This document shows, piece after piece, positions 47,252 to 59,441 of a DNA stretch of 64,000 bases. Below the pieces are notes generated by a model. That model saw only the letters and a program-made list of their open reading frames with translations. It made no database searches and had not been told where the DNA came from. Origin of the DNA: Usnea hakonensis (taxonomy: Eukaryota > Ascomycota > Lecanoromycetes > Lecanorales > Parmeliaceae); NCBI GenBank assembly GCA_013423325.1, contig BLJB01000054.1, positions 1-64,000 on the forward strand, read 5' to 3'. The stretch's first letter is position 1. Each line of letters starts with the position of its first letter. A program made the translations under genes and the position numbers.

Positions 47252-49040
47252 TCAAATCACGGAGCTTGTTGAACAATCATTGCGGCAAGCTTTAAGGAAG
47301 ATCTCGGGTTCAGGTTCAGTGTTCTCAATGACCCATAGGAGACGATCGACATTGCCGTCCTTCGTCTTGCCGAATTCGAAGAGATAGTATTTCCTAGGAT
47401 ATTCTATCATTGACCTCCCCTTCCTCGCCGCCTCATTGTGCGTCATTTGCCACGTAAAAGTGTCGAAATTGTAATGACGAAGATTATGAGTCTGAGACTC
47501 GAGGCCCTGGAATTTGAACTGCAAGCCACCTCCTTCTTCAAGGACCTCGATGAAAAAGTTGTTGATCGAATTGAAATAGCAACCAGTGAAGCTTCGCAAA
47601 GGCACACTTGGATGGGTATCCTTGATCCTTGCGTCGTCGAGTTTCTTATTCATAGTTTCCGCTAGACTAAGCGCCCTTCGCGCACTCTCTTCAGCCAGCT
47701 TGACATAATCATGCTTGGATGGCATGTCAAACAACGTTTCTACGAGTAACTGCCCAATCCAATCAGGAGAGTCATTTAGCGCAGCTGTGTTCGTGAGAAT
47801 GACTATAACACTTGAGGTCTCTGGAAAGGCATAGACAATTGTAGATGTTCCAGGCATCGAGCCTTGATGGTAGAGACACAAACGGGACGGTGCATCTAGT
47901 CCAACGACTGGTACATGCCGAACAAACTTCGCATTTGTTCCCATGCGCCCTAGAGGACCAGGAAGTTGACAGCGAACCCATCCAAGTCCGTAGCTTTGCT
48001 CCAAAAGGTACGGGCCACCTAGAAAATTGTGTCCGCGGACGAGCATTTGAGATTCTCGGAAGGGCGTACTAGGTGTGGAATCTGAAGCATCTTTGAATTG
48101 GTCATCTAGTGAGTGTAGAAATACTTTGTATAATTGCAGGAGATCATTGACCGTAGATTTGACGCCTGCAGCTCCCTCGAGCAGGGTGCCGGTTCCAATC
48201 TTGGGCCCCGGAATTCGAAAAGGTGTTCTGTCGTCAAGAACAACATAGGACTTGGCGTAATTATCGTCCCCTCTAGGTGCATCCGTGGACGTCCGATTCA
48301 GACGCAGAGGATCGAATATCCTTTCTTTTAAAAACTTGCCAAGGTCCTGTTTAGCAAGGCTTTCAATAGCTAGGCCTGCAACAGCGAAAGCAAAATTATT
48401 GTATGAATAGCTTCTGCGAAAGCTGTCTAGGCGTCTTGAATAATTGAAAGTCGGGACTGCCTCTTCCTTTGCCAAGAGTAAGACATTGTCATCTTGGACG
48501 AAGAAGCTGTCTGGTGACATGAAGCCGGTACTGTGGGACATCAGATCCACCATAGTTATCATGCCGCCTACATCGCGATGACCTTTGCCAAAGTCTGGTA
48601 GTATCGACTGCACCGGAGTATCCCATTTTATTTTGCGCTCGTGGACTAATATACCAACTGCCGCTGCTGTCATTGCTTTACTCATAGAATTGATGCTGTA
48701 TATTGTGTCTGAATTGGTGGGGAGGTTCGCTTCGACGTCACGATGCCCAAAATTCGCTGTATGAAGCACTTCGCCATCGTGCAGGATTCCCAATGATAGG
48801 CCAGTGACGCCAGAAGCCTTGCAGATTTCCGCAACAGTTGATTCAAGTTTCTTGAAGCGGTCAACTAGACCTTGCATTGTTTCGATATTGCCTCTAAACC
48901 TAACAGATTGATCAACGTAATCATTGCCTTGAGTCACGGGCGACTTACGAATGGTACTCTGGAAAGAGATGAGTCAACACGGAAAGCAAGAAGATACCGA
49001 GAACGAGATGAGTAGCAACACGCGAATAAGTGAATACCAT
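47252..49040 (-). CDS. membrane-anchored serine beta-lactamase-like hydrolase
   Basis: Class C beta-lactamase/esterase-fold serine hydrolase (LovD/EstB-type superfamily). Exons (minus strand) are 49040-48949 and 48899-47252; 49-nt intron; 579 aa. Exon 1 encodes MVFTYSRVATHLVLGIFLLSVLTHLFPEYHS, a signal anchor or signal peptide; it was inferred from a GTAAGT donor in phase with exon 2. Catalytic motifs: SMSK (S-x-x-K, after TIYSIN), YSYNN (Y-x-N) and YHQGSMPG in the place of the KTG/HxG box. Fungal relatives occur both as secreted hydrolases and as acyltransferases in secondary metabolism. Position beside the AsaB-type oxygenase and AKR supports a shared pathway, but this is inference. Confidence 0.87.
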
Positions 49041-50096
49041 GTGAGCTGTACAGCAGCAGGGTAAGATGGTTAAGATGAACAAGAAGGCGTGAGGCTGTCA
49101 ACGCTAAATACGTGTCACAGGGAGGTGGAGGGGCAGAGAAGGAGCCCGGGCCGATTATTGACCCGGCTTGACATAGTAGACATTCGCCATGAGATAATAG
49201 ATATTAGAACTATACTGTGTCATGATGGTAGTAACATCGTTGCTATAGCTGCCATTACCATCCATCTACTGGTCCAGACGCCGATCCACCAGCTGTATCC
49301 TGCGCAATCTTCTAGAAACACCAAGTTAAGTGGTAAACCGGCTTCGTATCAAAAAAGTCGCCTAATCACCTACGCTTTCGCTGTAGCCAGTCTACGAATA
49401 ACGTGGTGTGCATCAACAGCGGTCCACAAGTGATGGGGTACAAGTGGTGGAAGCGAGGAAGAGAACGCTGGGGGAGGAGCATCCTGAAACCCTCGGCTCG
49501 ATGCACAATCTCGCCATCAGATATAGCGAGGTGGGTCGACGGATCAAGCAATACGGACTCTCAAGGTCAAGTGATTAGAAGGAACGGACACACCACATAC
49601 ATAATCCAATAGCTTTGCATCACTGAGATATAGGTTTCGTTAGGTAACACTCGCGATTAGATTTGGAACAATACTATATAAGAACATATAACTAGAAAGT
49701 ATAGATAGATATTTATTACGAAAAGATTAGAAATTGTAGAAATTGAAGCATGACGCAAATACGTCCCTTGTTGGGACAAGCCTTTTGACACGCAGCAGCC
49801 ACATACTTGATAGCAAAAGCGGCGGTGAAGACGACCGAGGTACCAGTCTTCAAGAAAAAGCGAGTATAGCGAGTAACAAGATAGCGCTGAGACAGCAACG
49901 TGACTCAACCCCGCGCTGCTACTGCAAGCTTGATGCATGAAGCCGGAAAAGGTAGCAAAGAATCAAGCAACACACTGAAAGCCAGTCGACTTTCAATGCA
50001 CCCAACCCTGTATGCAACATCTCTAAATACAACTGGACAAACAATCCTACATCCTCTCATAGATTCCGACAACATCACGCACTCGTATGCCGAATA
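49041..50096. other. intergenic 1.06 kb
   Basis: Divergent region between the hydrolase and BTB genes. I see no gene, repeat or RNA. Short ORFs on both strands have no family resemblance. Confidence 0.55.
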
Positions 50097-51294
50097 ATGG
50101 ACGATCAACCTTGCACCACCCTCGACCCTTCTGGTGATCTACGATTGCGTACCGACACGCAAGACTTTATCGTCTCCTCCAAAGCAATGTGCCTTGCCAG
50201 TCCCGTATGGCGTGCAATGTTAGATCCTCAGGGTCCCTGGGCCAAGCAAGCGTCGGGGACTTACAGTTTGCCGGAAGATGATCAAAATGCTCTCCTGATT
50301 ATACTTCGAATCGCCCATCTGCACTTTAATGAGTTACCCGACGTGCTCGTTGTCTATGAGCACCTTTTGCAATTGGCGGTCCTTTGTGATAAGTATGGCG
50401 GGGTCTTGATCCTAGACATTTCTTCTTATGTATGGGACTCGGTACTGACCGGCGACTGAGGAACAGGTACGATACAGTTCAGCTCGTCCGCCCCTGGATC
50501 TCGAAATGGCAAGCTCCACTACAAGCTCAGGCAGAGGAGTCCGGCAGAGACGGCTACCTGGGTTACGAGACCTGGTTGTTCATCGCGTGGACATTTGGCG
50601 ACAAGGCTGTCTTCAAGAAGATCTCCCGCACGTTGGTCTTAACGTCCACATTCACCACAGTTGATGACGAACCACGGCTGATAAACGCGATGGGGGATTT
50701 GGTTGGTGATACTGTACCACCAGGCTCAATAGGTCAGTGACTTTCCTATGTCCTGGTGTAAAAGTATAAGTTACCTTCACGTTACTTATCTTTGAAGTAG
50801 AAGCCATCATCGAGGCCCGCTCAGAGCGCATCTCCGACCTCCTCAAGATGTGCTACGAGCTTGTAGACCAGTATCAATCGACTACTTCGGCGGGACCGGG
50901 GGAGACCACTACTATCTGCAAGCAAGATATTTCATGTTTGGAATGCGACTCTCTCGTCTACGGCTGTCTAATCAAAGGTCTGCAAAGCCTGGAGTTGTTT
51001 CCCGAGCGTGTGACGGTGTCCAAGATCGAGTCGAGCGTGAACGCCTTTGCGGCCAAGCTGCGCTCGCTAAAGTGTTATGTCTACCCTGACAATTACCACC
51101 GTCAACGTAGCAAGCATTACTATGATGATGATGATGATGAGATCTCGTATTCGAGTCAGACCTCGCATTCGAGATGCAGTTTCACATTTGCTTTTTCGGA
51201 ACAGATCTCGAGTCTTGTTGATCGAAAGGAGCCGTCTGGTTTTCTTGAGGCGCATCTGGCACACATGAAGGAGCAGAGTGGCAACAGATTGTAG
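50097..51294 (+). CDS. BTB/POZ domain protein
   Basis: Fungal BTB (POZ) protein of unknown partner. Exons are 50097-50392, 50467-50732 and 50801-51294; introns of 74 and 68 nt; 351 aa. The BTB fold is at about residues 8-100: TLDPSGDLRLRTDTQDFIVS, SKAMCLASPVWRAMLDPQGP and LPEDDQNALLIILRIAHLHF; the last helix, LAVLCDKYDTVQLVRPWI, is formed across intron 1. The middle is YLGYETWLFIAWTFGDKAVFKKIS. The C-terminal half is poorly conserved, with an Asp run (DDDDD) coded by GAT repeats near 51120-51140. Such proteins are numerous in fungal genomes and often lie in variable regions. Confidence 0.83.
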
Positions 51295-52074
51295 CGAAAG
51301 GCGTGTTTAACGGAAGTTTTCCAGTCTCTGGACCCCAGTACAAGAATATTCTTCATCTTGTTCCCCTCGACCAGACTCCGCTCGGCCCCTTGCTCTCGCT
51401 CCATCCTACCATATAGCAAAGCGCTCACGGAAGGCCTTCTTGAGACATTTCGGAGAAGATACGTCAAAGCGTCTCTTAGCAGATCAGTCAGTGTTCAGAA
51501 ATCGATTTAATCTCTCTGAAAGCCACCGCATTCCAAGTGCTGCATTCCCACTAACTCGATAATATCAAGAAGAAGCCTTTGTACGTGAATTTAAGCAAAG
51601 CCAATCACACGAGACTCGGACAAATCGACTCGAACACCCAGCGCTTGTCAGTAGATATTTGTTCTCGGGTCCGAGGCCGGTCGTAAGAGATGATTGAAGC
51701 TGCGGATATGGATCAGCTGTGTCTAGTCATAAAGAATACTCCCGCCGTATGCATAACAGTGTGCTCGTAGCTAATTATCTCTATCTGGTGAACACCCATG
51801 GTAGAGTCAAGCCACTGATCTTCCATAATATTCGCCGCCAGAAGCTAACTCGCTTTTTGTACATTGGCTTTCACCGAGCAGCATTACTTTCTCTTCGCTG
51901 TTCAAGACTTCTACTCCGGAAGCTAAAGTAAGCCGACTTGAGCAGTACTTGATACGAGATGCTTTACGACTGGTTTGTCATCTTTCGTGCTACATTAGCT
52001 GAGTGTGAAGTTCGCCTTAGGCTTAAGTATCGAGTGTATCTTCATAGGTGTCCACATGTAGACGGCGAAGACGT
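51295..52074. other. intergenic 0.8 kb
   Basis: Convergent region between BTB and MAK11. Nothing recognisable. Confidence 0.55.
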
Positions 52075-53801
52075 TCAGCTGCTCATGCTGTTCTCTTCCG
52101 CAGAGTCTAATCCCTTACTATGATTGTTAGTAATGCCTTTCTTGGAACCGTTAGTCTCGATTGCAGGGCCCAACATGACAAACGCCTTCACACAGGTAAC
52201 CCTGTTTCCAGCTTCGTATGCGCCTAAGAGCGATCCAATCTGCCTCGTAGGCGGCGCTTTCATAGCAATTCCCGGCGCCGTACCATCACCAACATTGGCG
52301 ATGCTTGCCCCGTCATGTAAGTCTCTCGAGACTGACGGTTCAACTAAGAGCTCTGACTCGTCAATCGTCCATAGGCGTACAGCACCATCGCTGCTGCCAG
52401 TAACGATGATGAAGGCTTCTGAACCTGGAGGCTTCAAGATTTCAAAATCTTTCACACGGCCAGTCAATCCTTCTACAGCGCCTCCTAGCTGGCAAAATTC
52501 CCTCAAGATGGGTATCTCAGATTTCGAAACAGGTTCAGTAACTTGGGTTTCGATGACACCTGTGGTGTCATAGAACAATATCCGACCATCTTCTGTTGAG
52601 ACGGCCAGAAGATCTTTTGTTTCGCCATCGTTTCCCAATAAGTTCATGTAGTGTATTTGGTGGACTTTGGTAAGGGGCGAAGGCAATATTCGACACTTTG
52701 GTTTCGAGTTCTGGGACAGTAGTAAGCTTTCTGAGGATGGACCATACTTACAAGTATACTCATACCATGCCGAACACTGCGCAACCTCTTTCAAAGCCCA
52801 CCACAAACTCTTCGCCGAGGCTGTTCCACTCCAGCCTTCTGCCTTCCCCCCTTGCCCATTTGCCCTCTCCAACGCCTTGCAGAAGTTCTCTTCCGAAGTT
52901 GAGAACGCCAGCCTTCTTGCCAGTCACCAGGTTCCATAAACGCATACACTTTTCGCCTTTTCCCACGCTCACGATAAGCTTCATACTCGGATGGATTGCA
53001 AAATCGTTCACGCCAGCAGGAGTTCCTCCAAAAGGCGCAGTATCTCCGCTTGGACGCCCATGAGCTTTGGGTATTGGAGCTTTCAATGTCGAGAGCACCG
53101 TCCAGTCCCGTGTTCGTGTCACGGCTATTGTATTATCCTCGGCTCCAGATAAAAGCTTCGAACGTGTCGGGAAGTATAAAGCATTGATCCCGGCGCTGTG
53201 ATGTTGAAGAGACCCCAACTCTCGGTTTCTGGGATTTTCCTTGATAGAAGTGGCAACCAAGGTTGGCTTTGATGGATGTTTGGAGTTTTGCAGTGGTATT
53301 GAAGATAAAAGGTAAAGATTGATTGTTTGATCAGAGCTGCCACTGGCGAGTATGATTTTCTGCGATGAGGGCGATGAGGGCGAGATCTACGCACATGTCC
53401 ATGTCAGCACCGCTTCAATGGTGACAGCCTAAGCTACGAGAAACGTCCGAAAAGTGCAACGGTTCTTCGCTTTGAGGCATGTCTTACAATGCAAGACCAG
53501 ATAGCCAGCGGAGGAGATTGCTTTGGTATATACGTACAGCGAGACATCGGATGGCTGAGGTATGAGCGTTAAGTAAGAAAGTATCCGCAAAGTCGACGGA
53601 ATCAGGTTCTCCATGTTCCTTGGCCCCGCTCACAATAGAGGCTGTTATGCCGTGTAAGACCTTTTCATATGTGCCAATGATTATCTGGATTGTTATCGTA
53701 GTAGCTCCTTCTTGATGTGCGACCTTTTTTTCCTTAGCCGGCCCCGCCGGGAGGGGAAGCTTTTCATCCCCCTCCATGCCACTCCTTTTTCTCTTTCCCA
53801 T
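52075..53801 (-). CDS. MAK11: 60S ribosome biogenesis WD40 protein Mak11
   Basis: WD40 protein of the Mak11/PAK1IP1 family, needed for early pre-60S assembly in the nucleolus. Exons (minus strand) are 53801-53538, 53386-52766 and 52710-52075; introns of 151 and 55 nt, all phase 0; 506 aa. Motifs: a basic MGKRKRSG start; IIGTYEKVLHGITA as the first propeller strand; LNAHTSAIRCLAISPSSPSS across intron 1; LASGSSDQTINLYLL; LQHHSAGINALYFPTRSKLL; DWTVLSTLKAP; GVNDFAIHPSMKLIVSVGKG; MRLWNLVTGKKAGVLNF; and VTGSSDGAVRLWTI. The C-terminal tail is charged. Divergent from the EAF1 gene. Confidence 0.92.
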
Positions 53802-54103
53802 AATTCCCTGCTAGTGTATCAACAAAAGGTCTTCCCCTCGGGTGGTGTTGGAAATCCAGATTCTGAAGGGTGGGTATTGTTGTAGGTGATGTAGGTGATT
53901 GTAGGAGAGTATAAATCTGGAGGCAGCAACTTTAAACACTGAATGCTTTAGACCCCTCATGCTCTTTTCACAATCCACGCCCAAATCATCAACAAATATG
54001 GCTACAACACGAATTTCATCAAAGATATTCTTTTGAAAATCATTCATGAACAACTGCCAAGTATTGTGATGGTTTTGCTACGAAATTTGCATCGTGATCT
54101 GAG
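53802..54103. promoter_or_regulatory. divergent promoter region, MAK11 / EAF1
   Basis: Roughly 300 bp between start codons pointing apart. No factor site is claimed. Confidence 0.55.
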
Positions 54104-57100
54104 ATGATCCGGTCCTCCGTGAGAGAAGACAATGCGCTCTCGTGAGTTCCCATCTCAAAATTTCCATTTTGATTCTATTGAAAAGCTGAGGGTCATACGT
54201 ATCATATGAGCCCAATATCATGTATTGTGGATCGCTGATGGTGGTTCAAGACGAAGCCTTAGCAGGCGGTCGACGCATCTCACGGCATTATTTTACACGA
54301 CAGTATCCATCCTCGAGATCAACAATATCAAAACTCACAACACCAGTCTAGCTTCATTTCTCGAAGCAAATGACATTACACAGTGAGTGCAAGTAGGACA
54401 TCCTCCAATTAAAAATACTCACCTTTTTCCAGGAACCGTCCCTTCGACTCCTCGACCCTCCCGCCTATTACCTCTCTACCAGGTCATGTTAATGCGCAAC
54501 ATCTGGAACCGGACCAAAACTTGCGTGAGCCCCAACCAGGATCGAGCACCAGCTTGCAGGTACAACATGGGCCTTCAAGAGATGGTGCGAGTCCCACGGC
54601 TCCTCCAGAAGAGCTGGATCAAGAGCCAAACGTCTTTCACACGCAGTCAAAAAATACAGAGTCACCGCAATGGCATGTCGACGGATCTATAGTTCCGGAT
54701 CCCTTGATTCAACGGTCAACGGTTCTAGAGCCACAGGAAATTTCAGCAGTGAAAAGTGCGGCTGGCGAGCCTAGAATTCCGCCATCCCAAGCGTTGCCCG
54801 TGTCGTCTGACGATGCCAGCTCCTCGGATTTACAACCTGCTATCCATCTGCCGACAAAAGAAGCCCAGAAGGAGCGTCCAGAACACCAGGATGAACGGAG
54901 ACCTCTTGATGAAGAACAAGCACCAGCGTACCCAGGCAAAGATCTTTTGAATGCCAATCACCTTATACCACCGGCTTCAGGAGAAGATACAGGTCCTCCC
55001 TCAAGATATGATCAAGCGCAGCCAACCCAAGATGGCGCGAGTCATGATGCTATTCTCAAATCACAAATGGATATTGCTAAAGCTGAGGCTTTTAGTGGAG
55101 CTCCTTCTACACCTGATGAACAGCTACGGCTCGAAGAAGCTCGGTCAATGCAGCCTAAGGTCCCGGAGGATATGTTTGACGGGCGGGAAAATAACTTGAA
55201 AGACTCCCAGTCAATGCCAGCGCCGTCTAGCCTACCTTCACAATTCATCAATGAAAATCTTGGTGAAGACGGAATACCTGGCATCTCAGATGTGAACAGC
55301 GGGTTAAGTGTAAGAGAAGATGGGGCCTCTCGAAACCTCGGTGAGCAGATTGATGCTGGATCAAAGCCCCCATCGGCTCTACGGGATCACATCTTCTCTA
55401 GTGTGAATGGAGAGCCACTCAGGGATCTTACACTTAGCCGACGACCACCTATGAGAATCGATACCAGCGTTCCGTCAACCTTCGGATCCTCGAGCTCGAT
55501 AGCTGAGCCACGGCCTGCACCGATAAGTACCACGACTGGCCCCATTACTTCGACGTCTGCAACGCCTAACAAGACCGCAACATCAGCAACGAGTATACAG
55601 TCGCCCCCGGAGCGCATGACCACGAGAGTTTCTTCTGGAGCACTTCGACATAAATCTGTCTCTGAGATCCTTGGTGAGACTCCTAAGGCTACCCTTGTTC
55701 AGGCCGAGAAAGCGGCCCCGGACCCAGCATTAGTCGAGTATCGTAGAGAATTTTTAGAGACCCCGAAATCAGCATTGTCGTTCACTTCTCCTGATGCTGC
55801 GGTTTTCAAGCAGCGGCTTAGTGAGTTGAAGGACAAAGAAAGAAGCAAGCTATCCACCGTAGTATTTGCTGGCTCGAGGAATACGGAAAACGCCCAAGCT
55901 CAACGCCTAGATGAAACCAAATCTCCTGTTGAAGACAGAGATTACTTTCTGACATTGTTTGCTGCCCAGGCTTCAAACGTGGTAAGAGCGCAATCAGTCA
56001 ATACCCTGGTGAAGACGGCCCACAAGACCTTGACAACCTCGGATCATTACACAGACCTTCATGAGCGACAAGCTTGCGCTGTGTTGAAAAGGATTCACGA
56101 GTTGCAATTTAACAATCGTTGGTCTCTACGACAAGTGGAGCGATCTGCGGAGCCCAAAAGATCGCTGACGCATTGGGACGTATTGCTTGGTGAGACGAAA
56201 TGGATGAGGACTGATTTCCGTGAAGAAAGAAAATGGAAACACGCCGCTGCCTTGTACATCGCATGTGCCTGCGCAACATGGGTTGCCACTCCCCCAGAAG
56301 AACGCAAGCTGCTACAGATCAAAGTCCGATCTGTGCCTGCAATAGCGCCGTCAAGGTCACTATCAGTATCGACACCGGACCTGGTACATTCGACAGATGA
56401 CGGGGCCAGCGAAATGACAGATGATGACTTCTCCCGTTTGGATGGCACTGTGGGAAGGGCTCCTGCAGAACTCTTCTCTCTGCCCCCCGATATGTTTGTG
56501 TTCGGACTTAGCAAAAGCCCTGTGGCTGAAAAGCTACTGCTTGAACTCCCGCTGTATCATCCGAACACCTTGGCTCAGGATGCTGCAATGCGCGTCACTG
56601 ATATTGAGTCCGACTCAGCTTGGAAGAAGCCCATCGTGCCGGTCTCTAAGTTTGCGCAAGGCAAGATGGTATCTCTGGAGGAAGGACCAGCGCGTAAAAA
56701 GAGTCGATTTGCTTACCAAGATGCCCCTTGTCCATACTTCTACTCTTCCGATTTAGATTCCGAGGGCTCGAAGAACACTTTTGGCCCTGAGCAGGACGAC
56801 GTCGCTTTGTTCGATCCTGAGAACAAGCACATCAGAGACCGAATACACGCTGGCCATGCCTTCAGGCCTCCGTCAGAACACAATATGCCTTCTCAGCATT
56901 TCTTTGAGTCGCGTCAACCGTCTCAGTGGACCCAAGCAGAGGACGACGAGCTCAAGAAATTCGTGAAAGACTTTGCATACAATTGGTCGCTGATCTCAAG
57001 CTGTTTATCTTCACGCTCAATGTTTTCATCTGGCGCTGAAAGGCGAACACCGTGGGAATGCTTCGAGCGCTGGATCAGCTTGGAAGGTCTACCTGTAGAG

Positions 57101-58626
57101 ATGGCGAAGATTAACTATTTCCGAACGTACCATCAAAGATTGCAGCTCGCTCAGAAGACCGTCGAGGCTCAGCAGCAAACCCTACATCAACAGCAGAGCG
57201 CCAACGGAAATCAATTGCCGTTAAGACGTCGGACCACTCAGCCTTATACGGTTGAACGCAGAAAGAATGCTAGGCACTTGCACCTCATTGATGCGATGCG
57301 GAAGTTAGCCAAGAAGCGCGAAACCGCGATACATAAGCAACAACATGGTATGTCCAGTGCTCTATTTAAAAGTGTAAGCTCGCCAAAATTTAAAGCTGAC
57401 TTTGGAAACAGTCGCTAGTCTTGCTGCAATGCGAAAAGACAAGGAAGCTACAAAACAGAGGCCTCATATGCACACTCCCCAAGAGTTTAGTCGGATCAAG
57501 TATGAAAGCCAACTCCGTATGGCAGAACAAGCTAAACTACTCAGGGCAAATGCGATTGCAAATCAGAAGGTATTTTTTTCTTGTTTTGGAGCATGATCCG
57601 ATCTTGCTAACCGTTCAGAAGGCTATGCAAGCGCAGAAGATTAGCCAGCAATCTGCCCAACAAAACAATGGGATGCAGCCTGTACGTAGTGCAGCACCAG
57701 TGCCAGGGTTGCCGAATGGAAGCAGTCCCAATATGGCCGCAGCGAATCCGAATGGACAAATACGAGGAAGCGGAAGCGGAAGCGATCCCTCCAGACCAGC
57801 TCCACCAATACCGAGACTCATGAACGGTCAAGCAAACGGTGTTGTGCCTACAAATTCACATACTGTTCCTCACGCTCCAATGCAACCGAATATGCAGGTG
57901 CAAATGCAACAACGCGTGCCACCAATGGCACCAGACAGGATGATTCATGAAGCTTCTCGCCTTCGAGAACAGCAAGCATATGTGCGACAGCAGCAACAAC
58001 AGCAACACGCTCAACCTAATGGTCTATCCGGCTCTCCGCCTCTGCAGCATCCGAACATGCTAACGCAGACCAATTCGGCCATGCTTGCTTCCATACAAGG
58101 CCGTTCCAGCCCGTCCATCAACGGTGTGCCACCTCCTCTGGGCTCTTCTTCCTCACCACGGATGACACAACCCCAAGCTCTTTCCAGCGGCATGACCCCA
58201 GCTGTCAACCAAATATCTTCGCAGTTCAAAGCTCGCCATCCTCAAGCCAGTCCAGAACAGATCACGCGCATGACCACTGACCAGCTCTACAAGATGTCCA
58301 ATGAAGCACGGCAACAGCAAGCCATGCAAGCAGCAGCGGGCAACTCCAACGCCGCTGCCGTTGCTGCTAATGCCAATATGGGCCTTCAAGTACCAAGCTC
58401 AATGCAGCAACAAGCGGCTATGATGACCAATGGAGGCGGTGGTCCGATGTTGAACTCACAACAGTACGCACAGATGATGCGACAGCAGCAGCAAAGTCAG
58501 CAGAGAGGAGCCGGTGGGCAGGGTATGAATGGTGGTAGTAGGAGTGTCACGCCAATGGCGCAGAGGACAGGGAGTGCGCAAGGGTTGCCGAGGCCTAGCC
58601 AGAGCCCTCTAACCGGGGGACAGTAG
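54104..58626 (+). CDS. EAF1: NuA4 histone acetyltransferase platform subunit Eaf1/Vid21
   Basis: Scaffold subunit of the NuA4 histone acetyltransferase complex. Exons are 54104-54141, 54263-54382, 54433-57347, 57412-57569 and 57619-58626; 1412 aa. An alternative acceptor at 54250 keeps frame and adds four residues. N-terminus: SSVREDNAL... to FLEANDITQNRPFDSSTLPP, matching the family start; the first two exons are less certain than the rest. A long disordered Ser/Pro/Glu region follows. HSA domain at about 620-675: LTHWDVLLGETKWMRTDFRE, ERKWKHAAALYIACACATWV. SANT/Myb-like domain at about 884-935: QWTQAEDDELKKFVKDFAYNW, SLISSCLSS, RRTPWECFERWISLEGLP. The C-terminal 400 residues are rich in Gln, Asn, Met and Pro with short Q runs. 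Confidence 0.9.
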
Positions 58627-59441
58627 GAGTGCTTCTCAATTCGGTTACGATTTTGTATATACTTTTAACTTTCAGCATGCCTACTTGCAAGGCCGGATGC
58701 CATCGCATTCCATGAAGGGATGTTGGTTGGGAATGGGAGCGACTTGTACATACGTGAGGTTATACTCTCAATAAAGTCTCAATGAACGAAGAAGACTCTA
58801 TTTCTTGAGGATGAAGATTTATACGCAAAGCAGCTGCGGAACATGTGAACGAGCTCGTCTCCCGATTTCCCATCAGCGACGCTTCTTGTCCTTCCAGCGC
58901 GTTTTTTGCTTTCCATTCAATTTTACGAGCAAGGATTTTCTATACTCGATCAAGACATGGGACCTCCTGCTATCTTTTGATTCCCGATTTGTTCTCCGTA
59001 TGACTACAAGATTTCAAAGGTGATGAAGGAACAATGTGGCGGATGTTTATGGCTGATGGGTGCTCGTCTCGGTCTAGAGAGTCTTTTGGAGGACTAGAAG
59101 CCGTCATCCTGGAAAGTCATATATATATTAACGGGCTTTTTGTCGATTTTCTGCTTTCCGTTTTGGCAAAGGGCGATATTGGGGGAGTGTAGAGCTAAGG
59201 TTGTTGGGACTTTGTAGTCAGACTCACTAGATGCATAGACTACAGTATAGCGAGCGAGCGTGTTCGATCATGATGAGAGGCGGACGTGTGGGAGTGATAG
59301 ACAGTCGCGACATGAACTCGGTAAAAGCACGAAGTCGTTAAATGTTGCGAGAATGAGGCGGTAAAACAAAGAGACAACAGGCCAGGGTGACAATATTCTT
59401 GTTCAAATATTGAGGCTATGTTAAGCACTGAATACTCATCG
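58627..59441. other. intergenic 0.8 kb
   Basis: Convergent 3' regions of EAF1 and PRE1. No supported feature. Confidence 0.6.

Noticed and set aside
49041..50096. Small ORFs between the hydrolase and BTB genes
   Set aside because: None has a family resemblance, a signal peptide or a consistent splice model.
40497..51294. Idea that the island is a DNA transposon or retroelement
   Set aside because: No transposase, reverse transcriptase, LTR or terminal inverted repeat was found in the region.
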